From contig NZ_JAICBZ010000046.1 of the NCBI RefSeq assembly GCF_020179405.1, forward strand, positions 1 to 33,053: 33,053 bases of DNA, written 5' to 3'. Numbering within the stretch: the first letter of the stretch is position 1; each line of letters begins with the position of its first letter. The notes under the pieces were generated by a model. The model worked only from the letters and a program-made list of their open reading frames with translations, searched no databases and had not been told where the DNA came from. This document shows, piece by piece, positions 32,489 through 33,053 of the stretch. Both the position numbers and the translations under genes were made by a program. This DNA comes from Xinfangfangia pollutisoli (GTDB lineage: Bacteria; Pseudomonadota; Alphaproteobacteria; Rhodobacterales; Rhodobacteraceae).

Positions 32489-33053
32489 TCAGGCCCTCCG
32501 TATCAAGGCATCCACCGCGACAGCGCCTTCGGCGCGCACGAGGATCGGGTTGATTTCAATCTCTTCCAGGCCCGGATCGGCCAGCATCAGATCGCCCAGC
32601 CGCACCGCAAGATCGGCGACGGCTTCCATGTCGGCCCTGGGCCGGCCGCGATAGCCGTCGAGAAGCGGCCAAAGCCGCAGCCGGCGCAGCGCCTGCAAGA
32701 CCTGCGCCGGCGTGCAGGGCAGAACCAGCGTGACCGTATCGGCCAGAACCTCGGCCGTGACCCCGCCCATGCCCAGCGTCAGGGTGACGCCATAGACCGG
32801 GTCGCGGCGCAGGCCGAGCAGGATTTCCGCCACCGCGCCGGTCACCATTTCCTCGACCAGATAGCCGGTGGCGCCCGGCATCTCGGCCTGGCCGTCCAGG
32901 CTGGCCAGCCCCAGACGCACCGCCCCGGCCTCGGTCTTGTGGGCAAACCCCAGCCCCTTCAGCGCGAAGGGCGGGGTCAGCCCCGCCATGGCCTTGGCCA
33001 GATCCGCCAGCCGCGGCGCCGTGACCGCGCGCGGCACCGCAACCCCGGCCCCG
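32489..33053 (-). CDS. ADP-forming acyl-CoA synthetase (acetate--CoA ligase family), C-terminal fragment
   Basis: The visible 188 codons are the end of a larger gene whose 5' part lies beyond the window; the frame is open to the last base. They form an ATP-grasp (ATP-grasp_5) domain: ALKGLGFAHKTEAGAVRLGL carries the phosphate-gripping HKT motif. It is followed by GYLVEEMVTGAVAEILLGLRRDPVYGVTLTLGMGG and the C-terminal EIEINPILV motif with metal-binding Glu/Asn. Such proteins make acyl-CoA with ATP to ADP conversion. Its stop is three bases before the CaiD-like start, so it probably activates the acid that CaiD then acts on. Confidence 0.88.
   Translation of the reverse strand, partial: GAGVAVPRAVTAPRLADLAKAMAGLTPPFALKGLGFAHKTEAGAVRLGLASLDGQAEMPGATGYLVEEMVTGAVAEILLGLRRDPVYGVTLTLGMGGVTAEVLADTVTLVLPCTPAQVLQALRRLRLWPLLDGYRGRPRADMEAVADLAVRLGDLMLADPGLEEIEINPILVRAEGAVAVDALIRRA

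Overview
The window is high-GC chromosomal DNA from an alphaproteobacterium, most likely a member of the Rhodobacteraceae (Paracoccus/Rhodobacter type). This rests on gene content and style: a class I lysyl-tRNA synthetase, nadD beside dacB, a characteristic CspA, frequent GTG starts, dense packing, and AATTTTCG-type palindromes between genes. No tRNA, rRNA, CRISPR array, insertion sequence or integrase was seen. The species was not identified.

Left part (1-8.2 kb): the start of acetyl-CoA synthetase (acs, minus strand), its 400-base upstream region with clustered TTGAC half-sites, a SulP anion transporter with a STAS domain whose C-terminal repeat runs past the stop codon, a PNPOx-like flavoprotein, a glutathione S-transferase, a large beta-helix protein of tailspike type without signal peptide, lysK, and a TerB-like protein.

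Middle part (8.2-17.5 kb): a Tat-type D-Ala-D-Ala carboxypeptidase and nadD (minus); a GNAT acetyltransferase, the ribosome-associated ABC-F protein EttA with a textbook terminator, a lipoprotein alpha/beta hydrolase, three very small membrane proteins, and cspA (plus); a degenerate receiver-like protein (minus); then a translationally coupled pair, an HSL-type esterase and a class II aldolase/adducin protein.

Right part (17.5-33 kb): a minus-strand uptake module. It reads from a CocE/NonD hydrolase to a Tat-exported family 5 binding protein, two Dpp-type permeases and a double ATPase with overlapping genes. A run of three back-to-back hairpins follows, then an alkaline-phosphatase-superfamily hydrolase. 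Divergent to this lie a small zinc-type DUF6151 protein and choline-sulfatase betC. A lower-GC membrane protein overlaps betC tail to tail. The last block is a tight minus-strand operon: an ADP-forming acyl-CoA synthetase fragment (cut by the window end), a CaiD-like crotonobetainyl-CoA hydratase, a DUF1810 protein, a rhodanese and a GMC oxidoreductase.

Taken together, the right half looks like catabolism of quaternary-amine, ester or peptide-like compounds: sulfate ester cleavage, carnitine-type CoA chemistry, alcohol oxidation and ABC uptake. Substrates are inferred from families only. Nothing forms an obviously new defence or mobile system. The least explained items are the hairpin array, the orphan tailspike-like gene, the pseudo-receiver beside cspA and the lower-GC membrane gene.
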